DNA of 18,108 nt from Bacteroidales bacterium UBA4070. GTDB taxonomy: Bacteria; Bacteroidota; Bacteroidia; Bacteroidales; VadinHA17. Shown one piece after another: positions 1 to 8,693 of this stretch. The notes below the pieces were generated by a model. That model was not told where the DNA came from and searched no databases. It saw nothing but the letters and a program-made list of their open reading frames with translations. The stretch covers positions 159,471-177,578 of the forward strand of contig DFYY01000042.1 in NCBI GenBank assembly GCA_002383485.1, given 5' to 3'. A program made the translations under genes and the position numbers. Each line of letters opens with the position of its first letter. The stretch's first letter is position 1.

Positions 1-83
1 CCCGCCGATACCTGCATTTTTTCCGTATATTATTCATCCTTCACACCGTACTGGCTGAGAATCTCGTTGCCCTGGCAAGTTCC

Positions 84-1529
84 TTAGATGTCAGAAGCTT
101 CATCTGTTGTCTTCTCAATTATTAAGGGGAGCACATCCTCCCAGCCAAGCGGCATTATATGGACACCGCTTATTCCCTTTTTGGCCTTTAGCTTCAGGAG
201 ATTCTCCACTGTAATGGCAACACTCTCCTCTGCAAACCGGACACCCGCATCGGCCAGCCGCTTCATCACCGGGGCTGGAATGGTCACACCCGGAATATTG
301 TCATTAAGATACCGTGCCAGTTTCAGAGTCCTTATAGGGCTGATCCCTGCCAGAATGAAGACCTTATCCAGCACACCGAGTTTTTCCAGCTGTTCGAGCC
401 ACGGATCGAGGCTGTCAGGATCAAAGACCAGGTTTGTCTGGAGAAACTGGGCGCCGGCATTGACCTTTTTCATTATGCGAATCGCCTGCAGCGCGGGGGC
501 AAGTGCAAAAGGGGCTGCGGCAGCGCCGAGAAAGAGCTTCGGTCTGTTCTTAATCTCCCTGCCGTCCAGGTATATACCTTCATCTCTCATCCTTCGCAGG
601 ATCCAGAGCATCTGCACCGAGTCAATATCGACAATGTTCATGTTGCTGCGGGGCCTCGGCCCTATCCGCGGGCTGTCACCCGAGAGGCAGAGTATATTGT
701 GAACCCCGATGGCGTTAGCCCCTATGGCCAGGGACTGGAGGCTGTTTCTGTTGTTATCTCGTGCAGATATCTGCATCACGGGATCAGCCCCCAGTGAGGA
801 GGCCACGGCAGAGCATGTCGCACTTGACATCCTGGGCACCGCTGATGAGCCGTCGGTAAAATTGACTGCCGTCACATAAGGCTTGACAAGCAGTATCTTT
901 TCCTTCAGCCTGGTGGTAGCGGCGGACAGAGGCGGTGTCACCTCGGCGGTGATAACGAAACGGCCGCTGCGCAGCTCACTTTCCAACGCTGACTGCGGCC
1001 CGGCGACTGCAGGGGGATGGTATTCAGAGTCCCCTTTCCACCAGTCAGGCTGGCGGACAGGTCTGAATACATACTCCTCCAGCGCTGTACCAAAGGTTTT
1101 GCCATTGCGTGCAGAAGGGATAAATATATTTCGCAGTCCTGTCTTACGGGCTGTCCGCACCACCTCACCCCAGGTCTCGGTTCCTGCCCTGTCCCAGTCT
1201 ACGGGAGGCAGCACCTCGAGCAGCTTATGCTCGCGGTGCATCCTCCGTGACCGTTCATAGATGAGTTCCCAGGCGCAGCGCCTTGTGGGATCTACATAGC
1301 ACCAGCCGTTGTTCACTCCGCCGCAGGGACCGTTCCTCAGTCCCTTGGGACAGGCCATGTGGCATATGAAAGCTGTCTCCTGAAGGAGGCAGTTACCGCA
1401 CATCCGGCACCCGAAGAGCGGTCCCTTGACCACTCTTTCAGTCAGTGCCAGTATGCGCTTCCCTGCAGACTGCCTGCCGAAAGGCCTGAATGCAGGCTGC
1501 CAGCGGCGCAGGGGAGTAAAAAGGGCCAT
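84..1529 (-). CDS. Fused MetV/MetF-type methylenetetrahydrofolate reductase
   Basis: 481 aa, cytosolic, no signal peptide. The N-terminal part (about residues 25-130) matches the MetV-like 'MTHFR C-terminal' domain (PF12225): eight cysteines (C41, C44, C47, C56, C60, C69, C77, C85), including CRMCGNC and the NGPCGG motif, suggest Fe-S or zinc sites. The C-terminal part (about 185-475) is a MetF-like FAD TIM barrel with FVITAEVTPP, whose E196 sits where the MetF active-site glutamate lies, followed by SGDSP and an AGISPIR segment. Family role: interconversion of 5,10-methylene-THF and 5-methyl-THF; MetV-containing forms act in acetogens and related anaerobes with electron donors other than NADH alone. 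It starts 7 nt after the xylA stop, so it is probably the sixth gene of the operon. No NAD(P)H preference can be read from the sequence. A methionine-synthesis role is possible, but the setting in a xylan operon next to a UroD-like protein suggests handling of methyl groups from 4-O-methyl-glucuronate (inference). Confidence 0.85.
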   Translation of the reverse strand: MALFTPLRRWQPAFRPFGRQSAGKRILALTERVVKGPLFGCRMCGNCLLQETAFICHMACPKGLRNGPCGGVNNGWCYVDPTRRCAWELIYERSRRMHREHKLLEVLPPVDWDRAGTETWGEVVRTARKTGLRNIFIPSARNGKTFGTALEEYVFRPVRQPDWWKGDSEYHPPAVAGPQSALESELRSGRFVITAEVTPPLSAATTRLKEKILLVKPYVTAVNFTDGSSAVPRMSSATCSAVASSLGADPVMQISARDNNRNSLQSLAIGANAIGVHNILCLSGDSPRIGPRPRSNMNIVDIDSVQMLWILRRMRDEGIYLDGREIKNRPKLFLGAAAAPFALAPALQAIRIMKKVNAGAQFLQTNLVFDPDSLDPWLEQLEKLGVLDKVFILAGISPIRTLKLARYLNDNIPGVTIPAPVMKRLADAGVRFAEESVAITVENLLKLKAKKGISGVHIMPLGWEDVLPLIIEKTTDEASDI

Positions 1530-1536
1530 CGACCTG

Positions 1537-2859
1537 TCAGATGATGTACATGTTTATCAGTTGCTCGTAAAGCTCCTGCTTCCCGCTGATCTTTTTAGGT
1601 TCACCAACTTTCTTTGCCAGCTCGCGGAGATCAGCAAGTGTAAGCTTGCCTTTCTCATAGAGGGCGCCGTCACCCTTATCAAACGAGGCATACCTCGCCT
1701 TGCGCATCTTGAGATAATCTGAATCCTTCAGTATGTTGTCAGCAATTACAAGACCCCTGGCAAAGGTGTCCATGCCGTTGATATGGGCTATGAACAGATC
1801 CTCGGGATCAGTACTGTTGCGCCTTACGTGGGCATCAAAGTTGATACCTCCGGTCTTGAATCCGCCTGCCATCATTATGACAAGCATCGCCTCAGTGATC
1901 TCATTGATGTTTGTCGGGAACTCATCAGTGTCCCACCCGTTCTGGTAGTCGCCCCTGTTGGCATCTATGCTTCCGAGCATTCCGGCATCTGCTGCCGTCT
2001 GCAGGTCATGCTGGAAGGAGTGGCCGGCAAGGGTGGCATGGTTGACCTCCACGTTAAGCGCAAAGTCCTTGTCGAGGCCGTAATTCCTCAGAAAGCCTAT
2101 CACTGTTGCGGCATCATAGTCATACTGGTGCTTGGTGGGCTCCATGGGCTTGGGCTCGATGTAGAACTTGCCCTTGAATCCCTTCTGGCGTGCATAATCA
2201 CGTGCAAGGGTGAGCATCATTGCCAGGTGCTCAAGCTCACGTTTCATATCTGTGTTGTGAAGTGTGAGGTAGCCCTCACGGCCTCCCCAGAAGACATATC
2301 CCTGTCCGCCCAGCGCAATGGTTGCGTCAATGGCGTTCTTCAGCTGCACGGCAACATTTGTCAGCACATTGAAATCAGGATTGGTGGCCGCTCCGTTCAT
2401 GTAGCGGGGATTGCCGAAAACATTGGCCGTACCCCAGAGGAGCTTCATCCCTGTCTCCTTCTGCCTTGCCTTGATCACCGGCACCCACTTTTCGAGGCGC
2501 TTTTCAATCTCAAATACTGATCCGTCACCAACCAGGTCGGTGTCATGGAAGCAGTAGAAAGGTGCTCCTATCTTGTCAAAGAACTCGAAAGCCATATCGA
2601 GCTTTACCCTGATCCTGTCATCACCCTCCAGTCCGTCATATGGGAAGTCACGTGTCTTCGCTCCGAAGGTATCTGTTCCGTCACCGCAGAATGAATGCCA
2701 GTAAGCTATTGCAAAGCGAAGTATATCCTTCATCTTTTTGCCTCCTACCATTGCTTCCGGATCATACCATTTGAATGCCAGGGGATTCTTTGAATTCCTG
2801 CCCTCATACTGAATCTTCCCGATCCCCGGGAAAATTTCACTTGTCTTCCTTTTTGCCAT
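1537..2859 (-). CDS. xylA: Xylose isomerase
   Basis: 440 aa, cytosolic; converts D-xylose to D-xylulose. The reading frame is open further upstream to 2925, but the start at 2859 (MAKRKTSEIFPGIGKIQYEG) is chosen because the family begins there and the upstream part runs back into xylB. Active-site and metal residues of the class II enzyme are all visible: H105 and D108 in FHDTD, E235 and K237 in YIEPKPMEPTKHQ, E271 and H274 in EVNHATLAGH, D299 in GSIDANRGD, D310 and D312 in WDTDEFP, and D342 in FDAHVRR. Their spacing agrees with E. coli XylA to within a residue. Length is normal for Bacteroides-type XylA. It lies 10 nt after xylB and 7 nt before the methylenetetrahydrofolate reductase, in one operon. 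There is no obvious Shine-Dalgarno sequence; the upstream bases are AT-rich, as is usual in this phylum. Confidence 0.97.
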   Translation of the reverse strand: MAKRKTSEIFPGIGKIQYEGRNSKNPLAFKWYDPEAMVGGKKMKDILRFAIAYWHSFCGDGTDTFGAKTRDFPYDGLEGDDRIRVKLDMAFEFFDKIGAPFYCFHDTDLVGDGSVFEIEKRLEKWVPVIKARQKETGMKLLWGTANVFGNPRYMNGAATNPDFNVLTNVAVQLKNAIDATIALGGQGYVFWGGREGYLTLHNTDMKRELEHLAMMLTLARDYARQKGFKGKFYIEPKPMEPTKHQYDYDAATVIGFLRNYGLDKDFALNVEVNHATLAGHSFQHDLQTAADAGMLGSIDANRGDYQNGWDTDEFPTNINEITEAMLVIMMAGGFKTGGINFDAHVRRNSTDPEDLFIAHINGMDTFARGLVIADNILKDSDYLKMRKARYASFDKGDGALYEKGKLTLADLRELAKKVGEPKKISGKQELYEQLINMYII

Positions 2860-2869
2860 TTTGTTATAA

Positions 2870-4357
2870 TTATTCGTACAGATAGTTCTGAAGCAGATCA
2901 AGCCACTCCATATATTTAACGTCATATATTTCCGAAAGCCGGCTGTCGGGCTCGCTGGACCCGGTCACCTTCAGGCCCGCAAAAGCCTCCTTCTCTGAGC
3001 TGAAGAAACCGCATCCGATGCCGGCACCCCGTGCTGCCCCAACAGAACCGTCAGTATTGTAGAGAGTGATTACCGTTGAGGTAAGGCTCGACAGGATATC
3101 CCTGAATACCTTGCTCAGGAACATGTTCGACTCGCCTGCGCGAATCACGGTGGGATTGATGCCGGTTTCCTTCATTATCTCCAGCCCGAAGCGGAAGCTG
3201 TAGGCAATGGATTCCTGTGCTGCGCGGTAGAGGTGCCCCTGCCGGTGAGTATTGAAGTTCAGTCCGTGAACGGAAGAGCCGATGTCCTTGTTTTTAAACA
3301 TCCTCTCCGCCCCGTTCCCGAAGGGAAGGATAGTGAGACCGTCACTGCCCGGGGCAACGGCAGCAGCCAGGTCATTCATTGCCGGGTAACTGAGTCCGGC
3401 ACCGGTGTTCTTCTTAAGCCAGGAGTTGAGTATTCCGGTGCCGTTGATGCATAAAAGGACACCCAGTCTCGTCAGCCTCCCCGTGTGGTTGACATGCAGG
3501 AAGGTGTTTATGCGTGACATGGGGTCAAACTGCGTCCTGTCCGTCACCCCGTAGATAACCCCCGAGGTGCCGGCAGTGGTGGCCACCTCTCCGGGCTGGA
3601 GCACGTTGAGTGACAGAGCGTTATTTGGCTGATCACCGGCCCTGTAGGAAACAGGGATGCCCGCTTTCAGTCCAAGCTCATCGGCAACCTTGCCGGTAAG
3701 TTCTCCCTGTATTGAGAAGGATTCAGCCGGGTCTGCCAGCAGGGCCCTGTCAATTCCATAGTAGTCGAGCAGTTCTTCGGAGACTTCTCCCCTCATATAA
3801 TCCCAGAATATTCCTTCAGAAAGGCCGGTGTATGATGTCCTGATCACATCGGTCAGTCTCATGGCAAGATAATCGCCCGGAAGCATAATCTTGTGAATCT
3901 TGCCGTAAATGGCGGGTTCATTCTCCCTTACCCATGCCAGCTTCGATGCAGTAAAGTTGCCGGGGGAGTTCAGCAGGTGATGCAGGCAGAAGTCTTTTCC
4001 CAGCCTGTCAAAGGCTCTTTCACCGAGCTGGACTGCCCTGCTGTCACACCAGATTATTGACGGGCGGAGCACCTTCTTGTTTTTGTCAACGACCACAAGA
4101 CCGTGCATCTGGTAGGATATGCCGATGGCTCCGATATCATTTCGCTTTTTCCCCAATGGCTCCAGACATGCTGCCAGTGCCAGTGTAAAGTTCTTCCACC
4201 ACTCTTCCGGGTTCTGCTCGGCCCAGCCGGGCACCGGGGCGGAGATCTCCATCTCAGCAGGGGGGTATGAGGCTGCTGATAAGGTCCTTCCGGTCTCTCC
4301 GTCAACAACGGAGACTTTTACCGATGAGCTGCCGAGGTCAATACCTAATAATAGCAT
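2870..4357 (-). CDS. xylB: Xylulokinase (FGGY family)
   Basis: 495 aa cytosolic sugar kinase; phosphorylates D-xylulose to D-xylulose 5-phosphate with ATP, the step after XylA. The N-terminal FGGY domain (about 1-245) starts with LLLGIDLGSSSVKVSVVDG (phosphate loop, D6) and carries GWAEQNPEEWW, SYQMHGLVVV (sugar-binding MH pair) and WCDSRA. The predicted catalytic base is D242 in YRAGDQPNNALSLN. The C-terminal domain (about 250-460) has TAGTSGVIYG, the nucleotide-binding RAGESNMFLSKVF and NTDGSVGAARGAG. Length is usual for the family. The ATG at 4357 is preceded by AAAAAAGAACCC and lies 12 nt after the stop of the UroD-like gene. The order xylB-xylA supports substrate assignment; by sequence alone, another FGGY pentulokinase would be a weaker alternative. 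Confidence 0.95.
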   Translation of the reverse strand: MLLLGIDLGSSSVKVSVVDGETGRTLSAASYPPAEMEISAPVPGWAEQNPEEWWKNFTLALAACLEPLGKKRNDIGAIGISYQMHGLVVVDKNKKVLRPSIIWCDSRAVQLGERAFDRLGKDFCLHHLLNSPGNFTASKLAWVRENEPAIYGKIHKIMLPGDYLAMRLTDVIRTSYTGLSEGIFWDYMRGEVSEELLDYYGIDRALLADPAESFSIQGELTGKVADELGLKAGIPVSYRAGDQPNNALSLNVLQPGEVATTAGTSGVIYGVTDRTQFDPMSRINTFLHVNHTGRLTRLGVLLCINGTGILNSWLKKNTGAGLSYPAMNDLAAAVAPGSDGLTILPFGNGAERMFKNKDIGSSVHGLNFNTHRQGHLYRAAQESIAYSFRFGLEIMKETGINPTVIRAGESNMFLSKVFRDILSSLTSTVITLYNTDGSVGAARGAGIGCGFFSSEKEAFAGLKVTGSSEPDSRLSEIYDVKYMEWLDLLQNYLYE

Positions 4358-4369
4358 ACGGGTTCTTTT

Positions 4370-5404
4370 TTAGGAAAAATTTCTCACTGTCGAGATAAAT
4401 GTACGGATATTTTCCGTAGGAGCATCAGGAGGCATACCTCCCCCGCATGACCATATAATTCCCTTTGTATCGCCAGCCTCGCGCATCATACTGATAACTC
4501 CGGCTTCCACTGCGGCCGGAGTGCCCATGGCAAGCACATCACGCGGCGGCAGGTTACCGAGGAGTATAACCCCCTCGCCGGCAAGCTTCCTCATCTCACT
4601 TATAGAGTGATTGAAACTGAAATTAAACAGATTGATGCCTATTTCCCTGAGGTAACCGGCAGTGATCTGGCCTGCTGCATCATTATGAAAGAACCCCACT
4701 CTGGGATTAAAGGTTTTATATATCCTTTTGAGATGCGGCAGCACAAAAGTCTCAAAGTCCGGCTGCCCCAGGAACCCCACAATGTCATCAAGGACAAGCA
4801 CCCCCTGGATATCCGGAAACTTCTCGTACTGAAGTTCCAGCCAGTCAATAACGAAGTCAGTGATGACCGTCAGGACCTTCTGTGCCTCTTCCGGAGTGAC
4901 GGCAAGAGACATCATAAAGTCAGTGGTCCCGAACAGGAATGAAGCTATGTTCAGCGGGCCTCTGCTGGAAGCGAACCTGTAGTGACATCCGCACTGCTTC
5001 AGCTTCTCCTCGTATCTTGCCATACGATTTATTACGAAGGGAAGCAGCCCGTCGGTTCTGACATTGGGTTTTGAGAGAGCCGGCATCTCCCCGATTGAGC
5101 AGTTGAGTTTCACAGGATGAGGAAAATCATTCTCGGTCCAGACCAGTTTGGTGCCGAAGGCCGAGGGCTCGGTGCACATTCCGTACTCCGACCAGAATCC
5201 CGGAAGGAACATGACATCTGGGAATGCATTATGCGTGTGCATGTTTGCCTCGAACCAGGTGACGGGGTCATTGAAATAATCCAGTATTGTTGTACCGTGC
5301 CACCCGGGCAGCCAGGGACTGTCAATAATAAATCCTACAGGCCGTTCATCCGTTTTTTCGCCGTTTATTACCTTGAGAAGGGTCTCCCAGTGTCTGTCGT
5401 TCAT
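4370..5404 (-). CDS. UroD-like (PF01208) putative methyltransferase
   Basis: 344 aa from the ATG at 5404; the frame is open to a TTG at 5431, but the ATG (MNDRHWETLLKVINGEK) fits the family's usual start better. The fold is that of uroporphyrinogen decarboxylase: internal GVLVLDDIVGFL, the late GNLPPRDVLAMGTPAAV block and the terminal SCGGGMPPDAPTENI block. It is unlikely to be a haem enzyme, because the N-terminal arginine-rich substrate loop of true HemE is absent (the segment reads PVGFIIDSPWLPG). PF01208 also holds corrinoid-linked methyltransferases such as MtaA/MtbA and CmuA. Those use an HxC...C zinc site; numbering from the 5431 start, this protein has H249-N-D251 and C329, so the first cysteine is replaced by Asp. 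It is cytosolic and sits between GH67 and xylB. Inferred role: demethylation of 4-O-methyl-glucuronate or transfer of that methyl group. Substrate is not provable from sequence. Confidence 0.8.
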   Translation of the reverse strand: MNDRHWETLLKVINGEKTDERPVGFIIDSPWLPGWHGTTILDYFNDPVTWFEANMHTHNAFPDVMFLPGFWSEYGMCTEPSAFGTKLVWTENDFPHPVKLNCSIGEMPALSKPNVRTDGLLPFVINRMARYEEKLKQCGCHYRFASSRGPLNIASFLFGTTDFMMSLAVTPEEAQKVLTVITDFVIDWLELQYEKFPDIQGVLVLDDIVGFLGQPDFETFVLPHLKRIYKTFNPRVGFFHNDAAGQITAGYLREIGINLFNFSFNHSISEMRKLAGEGVILLGNLPPRDVLAMGTPAAVEAGVISMMREAGDTKGIIWSCGGGMPPDAPTENIRTFISTVRNFS

Positions 5405-5434
5405 AAGGTCAGCTTGTGCTTCGTTCAACAATGT

Positions 5435-7591
5435 CTAAATACCCGGAACATAGTGAAATCTGAGTCCGCGGTAATATTCAAGGTTATGTAGCGGTTGCTC
5501 CACCCCATCCGGGAAGGGCATCCGCGAGAATGTCTGAAAATAGGTCAGGCAGGCATCCTTCCACCATCGGGCTTCCTTAGCCTGGATACTGAGCATCTGC
5601 CTTATATGCCCGAACTGTTCACCATCAATCTTCCCTTCAAGGGACTCCCAGTATGTGAGGTAGTCCTCCGCTGAATCAACTCCCTCCTGGTACTTAATGC
5701 ACATCTCGTCCCAAAGTGTCCTGCCCGACTTCATCACATGATACCACGGCAGGTGATGAAACCAGAGCAGAAGGTTTTCAGGGCAGCTCCGGGGATCATT
5801 GAAGATTGAGTCCAGGGGTGGAAAATACTGGCTTACGGCCCCGCTGCCGTTTTTTGTTCTGTCAAAGCCTATTCCAACGGTGTCAGCCCTGTGGTAATAA
5901 ACCGATGTCCAGTCAGGGCGCCCGCGCTCAACCCACGGACCAGGTCCCCAGTGATGCCCCTCGGCCATGATGTGATGGAGTCCAAGGGGAGTCATGTAGT
6001 TAACCGCCGTCTCCCTGGAGCTGAGCATCATGCCGGCTATACCCTCCTCAATTGCCGGATCATGTGTGATTGTCATCCTGATCCATTCGGAAGCTATCTG
6101 TTCCGGAGAAAGGGCCGGGTTCCATGCCAGGCGTCCGAACGCGTACCAGTTGGCCTGCCCGAACAGATGACCTGTCCAGTTTCTTTCCGATCCGATATTG
6201 GATACTCCGGCCATGCCTGTCAGGGTGTAGCCGTGGAGAGTGCCGTCAATCACCCCGGATACTTTCGATCCCGGACCTGCAGCATAGGTGTCACTTGCCA
6301 GGGTTTCGCTGAAAAGCGGCGCCAGGAAGACCAGGTGAGTGGCACATCCCAGGTACTCCTGTGTTACCTGAAACTCAGGCATAAGTGGCGTTTCGGGCAT
6401 CGCTCCGAAGAGAGGATGAAAGGGCTCCCGCGGCTGAAAGTCGACGGGTCCGTTCTTCACCTGTATCAGGACATTGTCCCGGAAAGTGCCGTCGAGCGGC
6501 ACGAATTCATTGTAAGCCTGTTTTGCCCGGTCAACGGGGACATTGTTGTCATACACGAAAGCTCTCCACATGACCACTCCGCCAAAAGGCGCAACGGCAC
6601 CGGCAAGCATGTTGGCCCCGTCAGCATGAGAGCGGCCGTAGTTCTGCGGGCCGGGCTGCCCCTCGGAGTTGGCTTTGACAAGAAACCCTCCGAAATCGGG
6701 AATGAGAGTATAGATTTCCGCAACCTTCTCCTTCCACCAGTTGATAACTTCGGGGTCTAGCGGGTCAGCTGTGGTCAGGCCGCCAATCTCCCGTGGAGAG
6801 CTGAACCGGGCAGTGAGATATACCTTTATGCCGTATGGCCTCATTACCTCAGCCAGTGCTGCTACCTTCAGCAGGTACTGATACGTCAGGACAAGGGCAT
6901 TTGCATTGACATTGGTGATGACGGTGCCATTAATGCCGATTGAGGCATTGGCTCTCGCATAGTCCCTGTAGCGGGGGTGAATGTAATCAGGCAGCAGGTG
7001 CCAGTTCCATATTGATGCGCCGGCATAGCCACGCTCAACAGTCCCATCAAGATTATCCCAGTGGTTGAGCAGCCTCAGCTTCGTGGCGGGTTTCTCGGTT
7101 ATCGTCAGGTTGTCAAGCGGCGATTCCGATTCAATAATCCTCAGCAGGTGAAAGATGCCGTACAGGACTCCTCTCTCTCCTTCAGAGGCAACCACTGTTA
7201 TATTTCTCCTGCCCTGTCTGAAGCTCCGGATTATGTACCCCTCTTCTCCCGTGGTACCGGGCTGAACATCTGAAAGCAACGAAGCCACCAGAGGCGATGA
7301 ACCGAAGGTGCCGGCAATAATCGTTCCTCTGCCTTCTGGAGCAAGGACCTCAGTGACTTCCATCCCGGTCATCAACTCCAGGCCGGCTATGAATTCATCA
7401 TGTGCCGTCCGGAGCACCGAAGATTCACCGGTAATCATCACATTCCCAAACTGTCTGGAGCACTCTCTCAGATAGGTTCTATCAGTAATCCGGTCATGCT
7501 TCAGCCACAGACGATACCCGTCATCCGCCTGCACTGCAGAGGCAGACGCCAATGCAAGGATTGCCAGGAGCAGGAGTATCTTCTGTTTCAT
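5435..7591 (-). CDS. GH67 alpha-glucuronidase, exported
   Basis: 718 aa. Removes (4-O-methyl-)D-glucuronic acid from the non-reducing terminal xylose of aldouronic oligosaccharides, by inversion. A Sec signal peptide is clear (MKQKILLLLAILALASASAVQA, likely cut before DDGYRL), so it should act in the periplasm. An N-terminal beta domain (about 25-155) is followed by a TIM barrel (about 165-480) and a helical C-terminal domain (about 485-705). Catalytic residues align with GH67 of Cellvibrio: acid E310 in KANSEGQPGP, and D384 (GPVDFQPREP) plus E412 (VTQEYLG) as the water-activating pair, with spacings of 74 and 28 against 73 and 28 in that enzyme. Its ATG overlaps the lacI stop by 4 nt (ATGA), indicating translational coupling. 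It complements GH115 on the other arm, which acts on internal side chains. Confidence 0.95.
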   Translation of the reverse strand: MKQKILLLLAILALASASAVQADDGYRLWLKHDRITDRTYLRECSRQFGNVMITGESSVLRTAHDEFIAGLELMTGMEVTEVLAPEGRGTIIAGTFGSSPLVASLLSDVQPGTTGEEGYIIRSFRQGRRNITVVASEGERGVLYGIFHLLRIIESESPLDNLTITEKPATKLRLLNHWDNLDGTVERGYAGASIWNWHLLPDYIHPRYRDYARANASIGINGTVITNVNANALVLTYQYLLKVAALAEVMRPYGIKVYLTARFSSPREIGGLTTADPLDPEVINWWKEKVAEIYTLIPDFGGFLVKANSEGQPGPQNYGRSHADGANMLAGAVAPFGGVVMWRAFVYDNNVPVDRAKQAYNEFVPLDGTFRDNVLIQVKNGPVDFQPREPFHPLFGAMPETPLMPEFQVTQEYLGCATHLVFLAPLFSETLASDTYAAGPGSKVSGVIDGTLHGYTLTGMAGVSNIGSERNWTGHLFGQANWYAFGRLAWNPALSPEQIASEWIRMTITHDPAIEEGIAGMMLSSRETAVNYMTPLGLHHIMAEGHHWGPGPWVERGRPDWTSVYYHRADTVGIGFDRTKNGSGAVSQYFPPLDSIFNDPRSCPENLLLWFHHLPWYHVMKSGRTLWDEMCIKYQEGVDSAEDYLTYWESLEGKIDGEQFGHIRQMLSIQAKEARWWKDACLTYFQTFSRMPFPDGVEQPLHNLEYYRGLRFHYVPGI

Positions 7592-8637
7592 GATGATGAT
7601 TCTTTGCCTGATCTGAGCGATGACTGTCTGATTATGAGCTCATGAGTCAGTGTAATTGAATTGACTTTCTCATACTGTGTTCCTTCGAGAATCCTGATCA
7701 TGGTTGATGCAGCCACCTCTCCCATTGCCCTGCCGGGGTAATGAACAGTAGTGAGATTAGGCTCCACGATGCGTGATACGGGATCATCATTGAACCCTGC
7801 CACGGCTATATCATCAGGCACCCGGTATCCCTTACGCTTCAGTTCACAGATGAGTGACACGGCTGAGGTGTCATTGGCGGTGAAAATTCCGTCAGGGGTA
7901 ATGCCGTTGTTCAGCAGTTGATTGACAATGATCATCCCGGAGTTGTCTCCCAGATCGGTCACTATGAGCATCCTGTCATCAAATGGCAGGGAGTTGTCAG
8001 CCAGCGCCTGCCTGTAACCTCTGTACCTGTCGTTGTAGACATTTCTGTTAAGGCTTCCTGCCACATGAACTATCTTTCTGCAACCCTGGTCAATCAGATG
8101 CTTTGTTGCCTCATAGCCAGCCCTGTAGTTGTCAATGACTACGCTGACGCAGTTGCCGCATTCAAAAACCCTGTCAAAAAATACCAGTGGTATGTCCCTG
8201 CGAAGCACATTCGAAAAAGCGTCCTTTGTCTTTGTTTCATAGGAGAGGGATACGAGCATCCCGTCAACGCGGCTGCTGAACAATGCCTGTATGTTTGCCT
8301 CCTCGAGGGTGGCGGACTCTTCGCTCTGGCTGATAAGCAACTGGTATCCTGCACTATTGGCCACTTTCTCCATACCCGATATGACGGTTGACATGAAGTG
8401 ACTGTCGATCCTGGGGATAACCACCCCCAATGTCCTTGTGCGCTTCTGCCTGAGGTTTGCAGCGAACTTGTTATGCTGGTAGCCCATATCCTGTGCCGTC
8501 TGCATTATTTTTTTCCGCAGGTCTTTCCTTACCTGGGGGCTGTTGTTAAGGCCGCGGGAGACAGTCGAGGCTGATATGTTCAGCGCCCTGGATATGTCAT
8601 AGATTGTGACCTCGGCCTTTTTCTTCATTCCGGTCAT
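7588..8637 (-). CDS. LacI-family transcriptional regulator
   Basis: 349 aa, first gene of the left operon. The N-terminal helix-turn-helix (about residues 11-32: TIYDISRALNISASTVSRG) is followed by the hinge helix FAANLRQKRTRTLG and a periplasmic-binding-protein-like effector domain (about 65-330: GVVIPRIDSHFM, GMLVS, FTANDTSAV, VAGFNDDP). ATG at 8637; a second in-frame ATG at 8628 (MKKKAEVTIYDI) is an equally reasonable start. Its stop overlaps the GH67 start by 4 nt, so the regulator is probably made together with the enzymes and controls its own operon. A textbook LacI-type palindrome in the divergent spacer (8694-8707) is the likely target. The inducer is unknown; xylobiose, xylose or an aldouronic acid would fit the gene set. 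Most LacI regulators of this sort are repressors, but the mode is inferred. Confidence 0.92.
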   Translation of the reverse strand: MTGMKKKAEVTIYDISRALNISASTVSRGLNNSPQVRKDLRKKIMQTAQDMGYQHNKFAANLRQKRTRTLGVVIPRIDSHFMSTVISGMEKVANSAGYQLLISQSEESATLEEANIQALFSSRVDGMLVSLSYETKTKDAFSNVLRRDIPLVFFDRVFECGNCVSVVIDNYRAGYEATKHLIDQGCRKIVHVAGSLNRNVYNDRYRGYRQALADNSLPFDDRMLIVTDLGDNSGMIIVNQLLNNGITPDGIFTANDTSAVSLICELKRKGYRVPDDIAVAGFNDDPVSRIVEPNLTTVHYPGRAMGEVAASTMIRILEGTQYEKVNSITLTHELIIRQSSLRSGKESSS

Positions 8638-8693
8638 AATTCTTCAAAATAAGTAAGAAAAACGCTATTATTGAAATTTTTCGAACTATTTTA

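Noticed and set aside
1..37. Possible start of a further minus-strand gene at an ATG at 35-37
   Set aside because: Only 12 codons are inside the window, and the purine-rich stretch directly abuts the ATG. Too short to call, though the operon may well continue to the left.
30..83. In-frame continuation of the methylene-THF reductase after its TAA (17 codons to the next stop)
   Set aside because: Seventeen open codons are expected by chance nearly half the time, and TAA is not a usual recoding stop. No evidence of readthrough.
4370..5431. Haem biosynthesis enzyme HemE
   Set aside because: The arginine-rich N-terminal substrate motif of true uroporphyrinogen decarboxylase is absent and the context is sugar catabolism.
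5891..6760. 289-aa plus-strand reading frame opposite GH67
   Set aside because: Lies wholly antisense to a gene with all GH67 catalytic residues; no recognisable domain. A shadow of codon bias.
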